Source: an uncultured Enterocloster sp. (GTDB lineage: Bacteria; Bacillota; Clostridia; Lachnospirales; Lachnospiraceae). Taken from it: 6,254 nucleotides of DNA. Of this stretch, positions 1 to 5,666 are shown one piece after another. Below the pieces are notes generated by a model. The model did no database searches and was not told where the DNA came from. It saw only the letters and a program-made list of their open reading frames with translations. The stretch covers positions 1 to 6,254 of the forward strand of contig CALWMT010000162.1 in the NCBI GenBank assembly GCA_944382045.1, in the 5' to 3' direction. Position numbers and translations under genes: made by a program. Numbering within the stretch: the first letter of the stretch is position 1; each line of letters starts with the position of its first letter.

Positions 1-212
1 TCTGGCTGTATACGGGATATTCCTGGGAGGAGATATGCGGCCTGCCGTTTATTTCTTTGGTGGATGTGGTGGTAGACGGAGAATTTATAGAGGAGCAGAA
101 GGACACGGCGCTCCACTGGAAGGGAAGCGCGAATCAGAGAGTGATTGATGTAAAGCGCTCGCTAAGTGCCGGACAGGCAGTGCTCTATGAGGAAAGGAAG
201 GACAAATCATGA
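1..212 (+). CDS. nrdG: Anaerobic ribonucleotide reductase activating protein NrdG, C-terminal fragment
   Basis: The reading frame is open from base 3 (bases 1-2 finish an earlier codon) to a TGA at 210-212, giving the last 69 residues; the gene begins upstream of the window. The fragment starts WLYTGYSWEEI, then has the segment VDVVVDGEFIEEQKD and the stretch WKGSANQRVIDV. These match the end of NrdG, for example the VDGKF..DLKD..L.WRGSSNQ pattern of the E. coli protein. NrdG is a radical-SAM iron-sulfur enzyme that uses S-adenosylmethionine to place the glycyl radical on NrdD under anaerobic conditions. The radical-SAM CxxxCxxC motif would lie in the missing N-terminal part. The stop overlaps the ATG of the dUTPase gene in an ATGA, so the two are probably translationally coupled. 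The family call is secure; only the partner NrdD is uncertain. Confidence 0.93.
   Translation, partial: WLYTGYSWEEICGLPFISLVDVVVDGEFIEEQKDTALHWKGSANQRVIDVKRSLSAGQAVLYEERKDKS
193..201 (+). promoter_or_regulatory. Ribosome binding site of the dUTPase gene
   Basis: The purine run AAAGGAAGG ends seven bases before the ATG at 209. It lies inside the end of nrdG and supports the ATG that overlaps the nrdG stop codon as the real start. Confidence 0.7.
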
Positions 213-736
213 ATCGAATCAGCAAATTTCATAAGGTCAGCTTCGAGCAGTTTACAGGCGATTGGACCGATACCTTTGGAGAAGTCTCTCAGGAGGAGCT
301 GCAGGCTGTCTATGAGGGAATCCGCCTGCCGGTGCGGGCAACCTCCGGCTCTGCAGGGTATGACTTTTTTTCACCGGCAGCCTTCTCCCTGGGACCGGGG
401 GAGACGATCAAGATTCCCACGGGAATCCGCGCAGAGATTGATGAGAACTGGGTCCTGCAGATTTATCCCAGAAGCGGGCTCGGCTTTAAGTACCGTCTGC
501 AGCTGAATAATACGGTGGGAATTATTGACAGCGACTATTTTTATTCAGACAATGAGGGGCATATTTTTATTAAAATCACGAATGATACAAATGAGGGCCG
601 CAGGGTGGATATAGACCGGGGAGCGGGATTTGCCCAAGGGATTTTCATGCCCTACGGGATCACGGTAGACGATGACTGCACCAGTATCCGCAACGGCGGA
701 TTTGGAAGCACGGATCAGGGACGGGCGCAGCAATGA
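209..736 (+). CDS. dut: dUTP diphosphatase (trimeric dUTPase family)
   Basis: Hydrolyses dUTP to dUMP and pyrophosphate, keeping uracil out of DNA and supplying dUMP for thymidylate synthesis. All five motifs of the homotrimeric dUTPase family are present in order in the 175 residues: I SGSAGYD (46-52), II PRSGLG (87-92), III NTVGIIDSDY (101-110), IV RGAGFAQGIF (137-146) and V RNGGFGSTD (161-169). Asp107 corresponds to the catalytic aspartate and Tyr110 to the uracil-selecting tyrosine of motif III. The protein is longer than the usual 140-150 residues because of about 35 extra N-terminal residues and an insertion after motif III (FYSDNEGHIF) where typical enzymes have Y-R/Q-G. Motif IV has FAQ where many members have R-I/F-AQ. 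The related dCTP deaminase fold is less likely because motif V with its glycine-rich GFGST is intact. The start is set by the ATGA overlap with nrdG and a good upstream purine run; the stop overlaps the next gene the same way. Confidence 0.9.
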   Translation: MNRISKFHKVSFEQFTGDWTDTFGEVSQEELQAVYEGIRLPVRATSGSAGYDFFSPAAFSLGPGETIKIPTGIRAEIDENWVLQIYPRSGLGFKYRLQLNNTVGIIDSDYFYSDNEGHIFIKITNDTNEGRRVDIDRGAGFAQGIFMPYGITVDDDCTSIRNGGFGSTDQGRAQQ

Positions 737-1776
737 CACAGAGAAGGAGAAGGGCTGCTCCCAGCTCTCATTATGGGAGAGCCGGCTCCAGCTATGGCAG
801 GAGGCCGGCTGGAAAGCACTCTGCGGCAGCACGCAGAAGGCGGAGGAGAAAAAGAATTTTAAAGGCACTGGCGGCCTGGGCTGTCTGCATTCTGGTTATG
901 GCCGGGGTGGCAGCAGGGACGGTCCGCTTGGTGCGGACTGTGACGACGGGAAAACGGACCAGCCTGCGCCAGGAGGGTCTGGAAAAAATGGCCCAGGGGG
1001 ATTATTCTGGAGCAATTGCCTCCTTTGACGCGGCCTTGGAGAAGGCGGGAGAGAAGGCGGTGGAGTTCAATACAGATGTTCTCTGCTATCGGGCAGAGGC
1101 AGAGCAGCGCCTGAAGGATTATCAGGCGGCTGCGTACACCTACCGTCTTTTGATGGATATGGATCCAGATCAGGCAGCCTCCTACGGATATTTGGAGGCG
1201 GTCTGCCTTGGGGCCTCGGGAGAGGGCGAACAGGCCTATGAGGCGTATCAGAAGGCCCGCCAGAATGACCAGGGGGAGGAACGGGCACCCGGCTGGCTGG
1301 AGGGACTTTTGGCAGCGGGAGGCGCCTGTGTGAGCAGCGGCGCATATGAACGCGCAATGGCGCTGTATGAGGAGGCGCTTGGGGAAGGAGCGGAGAATGG
1401 CCAGATTTATAATCAGATGGGTCTATGCCAGATGGCTGCAGAGGACTACGAGGGAGCTAGGGATTCGTTTGACAAGGGATATGAGCTGGCTTCTTCCCAG
1501 ACTGGCAGCCAAGCCGGGAGAGTGCCTGAAGAAGAGGAGGACTCCGGAGAGGACAAGACAGAGGAAGGCTCCGCAGGGCTTGAAGATCTTCTGGAGACAG
1601 GCGGAGAGCAGGCGCGCACCGCGCTCCTAAAGGAGCTGTCCTTTAACCGGGCAGCCGTCAGGGAATATCTGGGGCATTACGATGAGGCCCTGCGCCTTTT
1701 TGAGGACTATGTCTCAGCCTACGGGGCGGATGAGCGGGCCCAGCATGAAATTGATTTTTTAGAAACCCGTGTGTAG
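733..1776 (+). CDS. Single-pass membrane protein with TPR repeats, function unknown
   Basis: This 347-residue protein has three visible parts. Residues 1-42 are strongly basic, with RRRR at 4-7 and a run of arginines at 34-39, and carry two YGR units (14-16, 21-23). Residues about 43-66 form one hydrophobic helix (LAAWAVCILVMAGVAAG core). By the positive-inside rule the basic end stays in the cytoplasm and the rest is outside. Residues about 77-335 contain TPR-like helical hairpins, clearest at 77-108 (QGDYSGAIASFDAAL), 191-222 (SGAYERAMALYEEAL), 224-256 (EDYEGARDSFDKGYEL) and 301-335 (LGHYDEALRLFEDYV). A very acidic linker lies at 264-288. TPRs bind other proteins, so a scaffold or adaptor at the cell surface is plausible, but no partner can be named. 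The start ATG overlaps the dut stop (ATGA), with a weak AGGGA (717-721) upstream. I do not recognise a named family. Confidence 0.85.
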   Translation: MTQRRRRAAPSSHYGRAGSSYGRRPAGKHSAAARRRRRRKRILKALAAWAVCILVMAGVAAGTVRLVRTVTTGKRTSLRQEGLEKMAQGDYSGAIASFDAALEKAGEKAVEFNTDVLCYRAEAEQRLKDYQAAAYTYRLLMDMDPDQAASYGYLEAVCLGASGEGEQAYEAYQKARQNDQGEERAPGWLEGLLAAGGACVSSGAYERAMALYEEALGEGAENGQIYNQMGLCQMAAEDYEGARDSFDKGYELASSQTGSQAGRVPEEEEDSGEDKTEEGSAGLEDLLETGGEQARTALLKELSFNRAAVREYLGHYDEALRLFEDYVSAYGADERAQHEIDFLETRV

Positions 1777-1780
1777 AAGT

Positions 1781-1787
1781 GAGGGGG
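1781..1787 (+). promoter_or_regulatory. Ribosome binding site supporting the TTG start of hflX
   Basis: GAGGGGG lies ten bases before the TTG at 1798. No ATG in this frame fits the start of the HflX family, so this purine run decides the start. Confidence 0.6.
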
Positions 1788-1797
1788 ATTTAAGGGA

Positions 1798-3051
1798 TTG
1801 ATCGATTTAAATAAATTGGAGGAGAGGGTGATTCTGACGGCGGTGTGCTCTGGAAGTGAGGAGGAGACCGCCGCTTCCCTGCGGGAGCTTGCAGATCTGG
1901 TCTCCACCGCCGGAGCAAGGACAGTGGGAGCTCTTGTACAAAACCGGGAGAGCGTCCATCCGGGCACCTATCTGGGAAAGGGAAAGATAGAGGAGCTGCG
2001 GGAATTGCTCCTGCAGCAGGCGGCCACGGGGATTGTGTGCGACGATGAGCTCTCCCCAGCCCAGCTGAATAACCTGGAGGAGGCCCTGGAGACAAAGGTC
2101 ATGGACCGGACCATGGTGATCCTGGATATATTTGCAGCCCGGGCAGCCACCCGGGAGGGAAAGATCCAGGTGGAGCTGGCACAGCTGCGCTATCGGGCGG
2201 CCCGCCTGACCGGCATGGGCCGCTCTATGTCCCGTCTGGGCGGCGGCATCGGAACCAGGGGACCGGGCGAGAAGAAGCTGGAGACAGACAGGCGGATGAT
2301 CCACCGCAGGATCGCGCAGCTGAAGGAGGATCTGGCGGAGGTTAAGCGCCACCGGGAGGTGACGAGACAGCAGAGGGAGAGGGACTTCGCCCTTCGGGCC
2401 GCCATTGTGGGCTACACCAACGCGGGAAAATCCACTCTGTTAAACCGTCTTACCGGCGCGGGGATCTTAGCGGAGGATAAGCTCTTCGCCACCCTGGATC
2501 CCACCACCCGCTGCTATGTGATGGAGGATGGGCAGAGAATTCTTCTCACAGATACAGTGGGATTTATCCGGAAGCTTCCCCATCATCTGATCGAGGCCTT
2601 CCGCAGCACTCTGGAGGAGGCGCGCTACAGCGATATCATCCTCCATGTGGTGGACTGCGCAAGCCCCCAGATGGATATGCAGATGCACGTGGTGCGGGAA
2701 ACGCTGCGGGATCTGGAGATTGTGGATAAGACCATGGTCACGGTGTTTAATAAGATAGATCTGTGGGAACAGACAGGCCAGGAAAAGCTTCCGAGGGATT
2801 TCTCCTCTGACTTCCAGGTGCGGATATCAGCCAAAACCGGTGAAGGCCTGGAGGAGCTGGCAGAGGCCTTGAGGTCCATTATCAGAAGCCGGAGGGTTTA
2901 CCTGGAAAAGAAATATCCCTACTCCCAGGCCGGACGGATTCAGGAGATACGAAAATATGGCCAGCTTCTCTCCGAGGAGTACGGTGCGGATGGCATATCG
3001 GTGACAGCCTATGTGCCGGCAGAGCTGTTTGGGAGACTGTATGGAGAGTGA
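1798..3051 (+). CDS. hflX: Ribosome-associated GTPase HflX
   Basis: HflX binds the 50S subunit and splits stalled or idle 70S ribosomes under stress, using GTP. The 417-residue length is normal for the family. The N-terminal domain (about 1-190) has the family segments GTYLGKGKIEEL (57-68) and the glycine-rich SRLGGGIGTRGPGEKKLE (145-162), followed by a basic, probably coiled-coil helix (about 163-196). The G domain shows G1 GYTNAGKST (205-213), G2 in TLDPTTR (232-238), G3 DTVG (252-255), G4 NKID (318-321) and G5 SAK (344-346). A C-terminal region of about 50 residues after 366 completes the protein. Every nucleotide-binding motif is intact. The start is TTG, giving a first line MIDLNKLEERVIL that matches the usual start of clostridial HflX proteins; the next in-frame ATG would delete essential sequence. 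It lies 21 bases after the TPR gene with no terminator between them, so it is probably the fourth gene of the nrdG operon. Confidence 0.95.
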   Translation: MIDLNKLEERVILTAVCSGSEEETAASLRELADLVSTAGARTVGALVQNRESVHPGTYLGKGKIEELRELLLQQAATGIVCDDELSPAQLNNLEEALETKVMDRTMVILDIFAARAATREGKIQVELAQLRYRAARLTGMGRSMSRLGGGIGTRGPGEKKLETDRRMIHRRIAQLKEDLAEVKRHREVTRQQRERDFALRAAIVGYTNAGKSTLLNRLTGAGILAEDKLFATLDPTTRCYVMEDGQRILLTDTVGFIRKLPHHLIEAFRSTLEEARYSDIILHVVDCASPQMDMQMHVVRETLRDLEIVDKTMVTVFNKIDLWEQTGQEKLPRDFSSDFQVRISAKTGEGLEELAEALRSIIRSRRVYLEKKYPYSQAGRIQEIRKYGQLLSEEYGADGISVTAYVPAELFGRLYGE

Positions 3052-3058
3052 GCTGTTA

Positions 3059-3074
3059 CTACTATATCTTGGCT
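3059..3074 (+). promoter_or_regulatory. Candidate NrdR box 1 (distal)
   Basis: The core CTATATCTTG (3062-3071) fits the known NrdR core CwAtATaTwG at nine of ten positions; over the full 16 bases about 11 match acaCwAtATaTwGtgt. It begins only eight bases after the hflX stop. NrdR is the ATP/dATP-sensing zinc repressor of ribonucleotide reductase genes, and sites normally come in pairs. Site assigned by eye. Confidence 0.5.
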
Positions 3075-3088
3075 GGTAAAAAAAGTAA

Positions 3089-3104
3089 AACATAGATATT
3101 GTGT
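3089..3104 (+). promoter_or_regulatory. Candidate NrdR box 2 (proximal), overlapping the -35
   Basis: AACATAGATATTGTGT matches acaCwAtATaTwGtgt at about 12 of 16 positions, with a perfect right half (TATTGTGT) and a weak left half. It starts 30 bases after box 1, close to the roughly three helical turns usual for paired NrdR boxes (31-32 bases is typical). Its last six bases are the -35 element of the nrdD promoter, so bound NrdR would block RNA polymerase. Confidence 0.5.
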
Positions 3105-3127
3105 TTTTGTATGGCATCTGCTATAAT
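3099..3127 (+). promoter_or_regulatory. Sigma-A type promoter of nrdD with extended -10
   Basis: A consensus -10 TATAAT (3122-3127) is preceded by TG one base upstream (3119-3120), which makes an extended -10. A -35 of TTGTGT (3099-3104) lies at the ideal 17-base spacing. Upstream, the A-rich stretch 3078-3090 sits where an UP element would contact the polymerase alpha subunits. The predicted transcription start is close to 3134, leaving a leader of about 73 bases before the nrdD ATG. Confidence 0.75.
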
Positions 3128-3130
3128 GAG

Positions 3131-3165
3131 ACTGCGCCTTTTCCCGGACCGGGGAGAGGCGCAGT
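3131..3165 (+). repeat. Near-perfect inverted repeat / 5'-leader hairpin of nrdD
   Basis: ACTGCGCC (3131-3138) is the exact reverse complement of GGCGCAGT (3158-3165). The intervening bases continue the stem with TTTTCCCG against CGGGGAGA, using two G-U wobbles, to a three-base loop centred on 3148. This gives about 16 pairs in 35 bases. No T-run follows on either strand, so it is not an intrinsic terminator. It starts at or just before the predicted transcription start, so the mRNA would begin with this hairpin; the ribosome binding site lies 25 bases beyond it and stays free. It could protect the mRNA 5' end or be a DNA operator. Confidence 0.8.
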
Positions 3166-3190
3166 TAGACAGTAGGATCTGGAAGTGTGA

Positions 3191-3196
3191 GAGGAG
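3191..3196 (+). promoter_or_regulatory. Ribosome binding site of nrdD
   Basis: GAGGAG lies ten bases before the ATG at 3207. It supports that ATG over an upstream in-frame ATG at 3099, which lies inside the promoter and would precede the predicted transcription start. Confidence 0.75.
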
Positions 3197-3206
3197 TTTT
3201 GAGCGT

Positions 3207-5630
3207 ATGATTCAGGTAGTGAAGAGGGACGGGGAGCTTGCCGAATTCAGTTTGAATAAAATTACGGAGGCTATAAAGAAGGCGTTTAAGGCCACCGCCA
3301 AGGATTACAACAATGAGATTCTGGAGCTTTTGGCCCTGCGGGTGACCGCGGATTTTCAGTCCAAGATGAAGGATGGACAGATCACCGTGGAGGATATACA
3401 GGACAGTGTGGAGCGGGTCCTGGAGCAGACGGGATACACCGATGTGGCCAAGGCCTATATTTTGTACCGCAAGCAGCGGGAGAAGATCCGCAACATGAAC
3501 AGCACCATCCTGGATTATAAGGATGTGGTGAACAGCTATGTGAAGGTGGAGGACTGGAGGGTGAAGGAGAAGTTCACGGTTACATATTCTGTGGGCGGAC
3601 TTATCGTGAGAAATTCTGGAGCCGTAACCGCCAATTACTGGCTCAGCGAGATCTACGATCAGGAGATTGCGGATGCCCACAGGAACGCGGACATCCACAT
3701 CCACGACCTGTCCATGCTGACGGGATACTGTGCGGGCTGGTCCTTAAAGCAGCTGCTCCTGGAGGGGCTTGGCGGCATTCCGGGAAAGATCACCTCCTCC
3801 CCGGCCAAGCATCTGTCCGTGCTCTGCAACCAGATGGTGAACTTTCTGGGCATTATGCAGAATGAGTGGGCAGGAGCCCAGGCATTTTCCTCCTTTGACA
3901 CCTACCTGGCCCCCTTTGTAAAGACGGATAACCTGTCCTATCCGGAGGTAAAAAAGTGCATTGAGTCCTTTATCTACGGGGTGAACACCCCCAGCCGCTG
4001 GGGCACCCAGGCGCCCTTCTCCAACATTACCCTGGACTGGACCGTTCCGGATGATATGGCGGAGATGAATGCCATCGTGGGCGGCCGGGAAGTGGATTTT
4101 AAGTATAAGGACTGTAAAAAAGAGATGGATATGATCAACAAGGCCTTTATCGAGACCATGATCGAGGGGGATGCCAATGGGCGCGGCTTCCAGTATCCCA
4201 TTCCCACCTACTCCATCACCAGCGATTTTGACTGGTCCGATACGGAGAACAACCGTCTTCTCTTTGAGATGACCTCCAAGTACGGAACCCCTTATTTTTC
4301 CAACTATATCAACAGCGATATGAAGCCCAGCGACGTGCGCAGCATGTGCTGCCGCCTGCGCCTGGATCTGCGGGAGCTGCGCAAAAAGACCGGCGGCTTC
4401 TTCGGCGCCGGGGAGAGCACAGGATCGGTGGGCGTTGTGACCATCAACATTCCCCGGATCGCGTACCTGGCCAAGGACGAGGCGGACTTCTATAAGCGCC
4501 TGGATCATATGATGGATGTGAGCGCCCGATCCCTTAAGACCAAGCGGGAGGTTATCACAAAGCTTCTGGATCAGGGCCTCTATCCCTATACCAAGCGGTA
4601 CCTGGGAACCTTTGAGAACCATTTCTCCACCATCGGGCTGATCGGCATGAATGAGGCCGGACTCAACGCCAAGTGGATCCGAAAGGACATGACCTCTCCG
4701 GAGTGCCAGGCGTTCACAAGGGATGTGCTGAACCATATGCGGGAGCGGCTCTCCGATTACCAGGAGATGTACGGCGATCTCTACAACCTGGAGGCTACCC
4801 CGGCGGAGTCCACCACCTACCGGCTGGCCAAGCATGACAAGGAGCGGTATCCGGATATTATCACGGCGGGGGCTCCCGGGGATACGCCCTACTATACCAA
4901 CAGCTCCCACCTGCCCGTTGACTACACGGCGGATGTGTTTGACGCCCTGGACATCCAGGATGAGCTGCAGACCCTTTACACCTCCGGAACCGTGTTCCAC
5001 GCCTTCCTGGGGGAGAAGCTGCCTGACTGGAAGGCGGCGGCCAGCCTGGTGCGGACCATTGCGGCGAATTACAAGCTGCCCTATTATACCCTTTCGCCTA
5101 CTTATTCTATCTGCAGGACCCATGGCTACCTGGCGGGCGAGCATTTTACCTGCCCGGTCTGCGGAGGAAAGGCCGAGGTGTACAGCCGGATTACCGGATA
5201 TTACCGTCCGGTGCAGAACTGGAACGAGGGCAAGACCCAGGAGTACAAGAACCGCACCACCTACGACATCGGCCGTTCCGTGCTAAAGCATCAGGGGCCT
5301 CTTATGCGGGCGGGAAGCCAATGTACGGTGGATGCCGCCGCCCTGGCTAAGAAGCAGGAGGAGACCGCTGCGGCTGACAGCAGAGGCAAGGTAAAGCTTT
5401 ACCTCTTTACCACCCAGACCTGCCCCAACTGCAGGACGGCCAAGGAATTTTTGAAGGGAATGGACTACCAGATTGTGGATGCCGCAGAGCACCCGGATCT
5501 GGCGGAGAGGTTTGGAATTATGCAGGCCCCCACACTGGTGGTGGTGCAGGACGGCATTGTGCGGAAGTTTGCAAACGCCTCCAATATTCGTAAGTTTGCG
5601 GAGCAGAACAGCGCAGCGGCAAGGGCGTAA
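3207..5630 (+). CDS. nrdD: Anaerobic (class III) ribonucleoside-triphosphate reductase with fused C-terminal redoxin
   Basis: Reduces NTPs to dNTPs under anaerobic conditions using a glycyl radical made by NrdG. The 807 residues read in order: an ATP cone (about 1-93, starting MIQVVKRDGELAEFSLNKI), the dATP-sensing on/off domain; the ten-stranded barrel with GYCAGW (Cys175) and MCCRL (Cys381/382), the latter on the loop expected to carry the thiyl-radical cysteine; a zinc-binding element C-x2-H-x9-C-x2-C (Cys636, His639, Cys649, Cys652); and the glycyl-radical segment RITGYYRPVQNWNEG with Gly664. After the normal end of NrdD comes a linker with Cys706, then a thioredoxin/glutaredoxin-like domain (about 728-803) with CPNC (739-742). 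The start at 3207 gives the expected ATP-cone N-terminus and has a GAGGAG site; an earlier in-frame ATG lies inside the promoter. The gene has its own promoter with probable NrdR control, separate from the nrdG operon. The NrdD identity is very secure. Confidence 0.96.
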   Translation: MIQVVKRDGELAEFSLNKITEAIKKAFKATAKDYNNEILELLALRVTADFQSKMKDGQITVEDIQDSVERVLEQTGYTDVAKAYILYRKQREKIRNMNSTILDYKDVVNSYVKVEDWRVKEKFTVTYSVGGLIVRNSGAVTANYWLSEIYDQEIADAHRNADIHIHDLSMLTGYCAGWSLKQLLLEGLGGIPGKITSSPAKHLSVLCNQMVNFLGIMQNEWAGAQAFSSFDTYLAPFVKTDNLSYPEVKKCIESFIYGVNTPSRWGTQAPFSNITLDWTVPDDMAEMNAIVGGREVDFKYKDCKKEMDMINKAFIETMIEGDANGRGFQYPIPTYSITSDFDWSDTENNRLLFEMTSKYGTPYFSNYINSDMKPSDVRSMCCRLRLDLRELRKKTGGFFGAGESTGSVGVVTINIPRIAYLAKDEADFYKRLDHMMDVSARSLKTKREVITKLLDQGLYPYTKRYLGTFENHFSTIGLIGMNEAGLNAKWIRKDMTSPECQAFTRDVLNHMRERLSDYQEMYGDLYNLEATPAESTTYRLAKHDKERYPDIITAGAPGDTPYYTNSSHLPVDYTADVFDALDIQDELQTLYTSGTVFHAFLGEKLPDWKAAASLVRTIAANYKLPYYTLSPTYSICRTHGYLAGEHFTCPVCGGKAEVYSRITGYYRPVQNWNEGKTQEYKNRTTYDIGRSVLKHQGPLMRAGSQCTVDAAALAKKQEETAAADSRGKVKLYLFTTQTCPNCRTAKEFLKGMDYQIVDAAEHPDLAERFGIMQAPTLVVVQDGIVRKFANASNIRKFAEQNSAAARA
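5388..5615 (+). other. Thioredoxin/glutaredoxin-like domain fused to the NrdD C-terminus
   Basis: About 76 residues (728-803 of NrdD) read as a small redoxin: strand KVKLYLFTT, active site CPNC (739-742) at the start of a helix, strand YQIVDA, helix EHPDLAERFGI, the MQAPTLVVV strand with the expected cis-proline (Pro775), a final strand DGIVRKFAN and a C-terminal helix. The cis-Pro and CxxC arrangement is that of NrdH/glutaredoxin-type proteins. The likely role is to reduce the NrdD active-site disulfide after each turnover; this is inferred from the fusion. Confidence 0.88.
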
Positions 5631-5653
5631 CATGGAAGAACAGAAAGCGGAGC

Positions 5654-5660
5654 GGGGGAG
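5654..5660 (+). promoter_or_regulatory. Ribosome binding site of the diketogulonate reductase gene
   Basis: GGGGGAG ends six bases before the ATG at 5667. This favours that ATG over a second in-frame ATG three codons later. Confidence 0.65.
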
Positions 5661-5666
5661 AATCGG

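Noticed and set aside
1807..2352. 181-codon open frame on the - strand opposite hflX
   Set aside because: It lies wholly inside an intact HflX gene with all motifs present and encodes no recognisable protein.
3131..3165. Intrinsic terminator of the nrdG-hflX operon
   Set aside because: The stem is strong but is followed by TAGACAGT on the + strand and by CTCATTATAG on the - strand, with no T-run, and it lies just after the nrdD promoter.
3099..3206. 36-residue N-terminal extension of NrdD from an upstream in-frame ATG
   Set aside because: It would start inside the -35 element, upstream of the predicted transcription start, lacks a ribosome binding site and adds residues unlike any ATP cone. 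The ATG at 3207 has GAGGAG and gives the family-typical start.
3744..5144. 466-codon open frame on the - strand opposite nrdD
   Set aside because: It mirrors the codon pattern of a well-conserved NrdD, has no recognisable domain or ribosome binding site, and is a typical shadow frame in GC-rich coding DNA.
5388..5615. Separate redoxin gene (nrdH-like) rather than a fusion
   Set aside because: The frame runs on from NrdD with no stop, and there is no start codon with a ribosome binding site between Gly664 and the CPNC motif, so it is part of the same protein.
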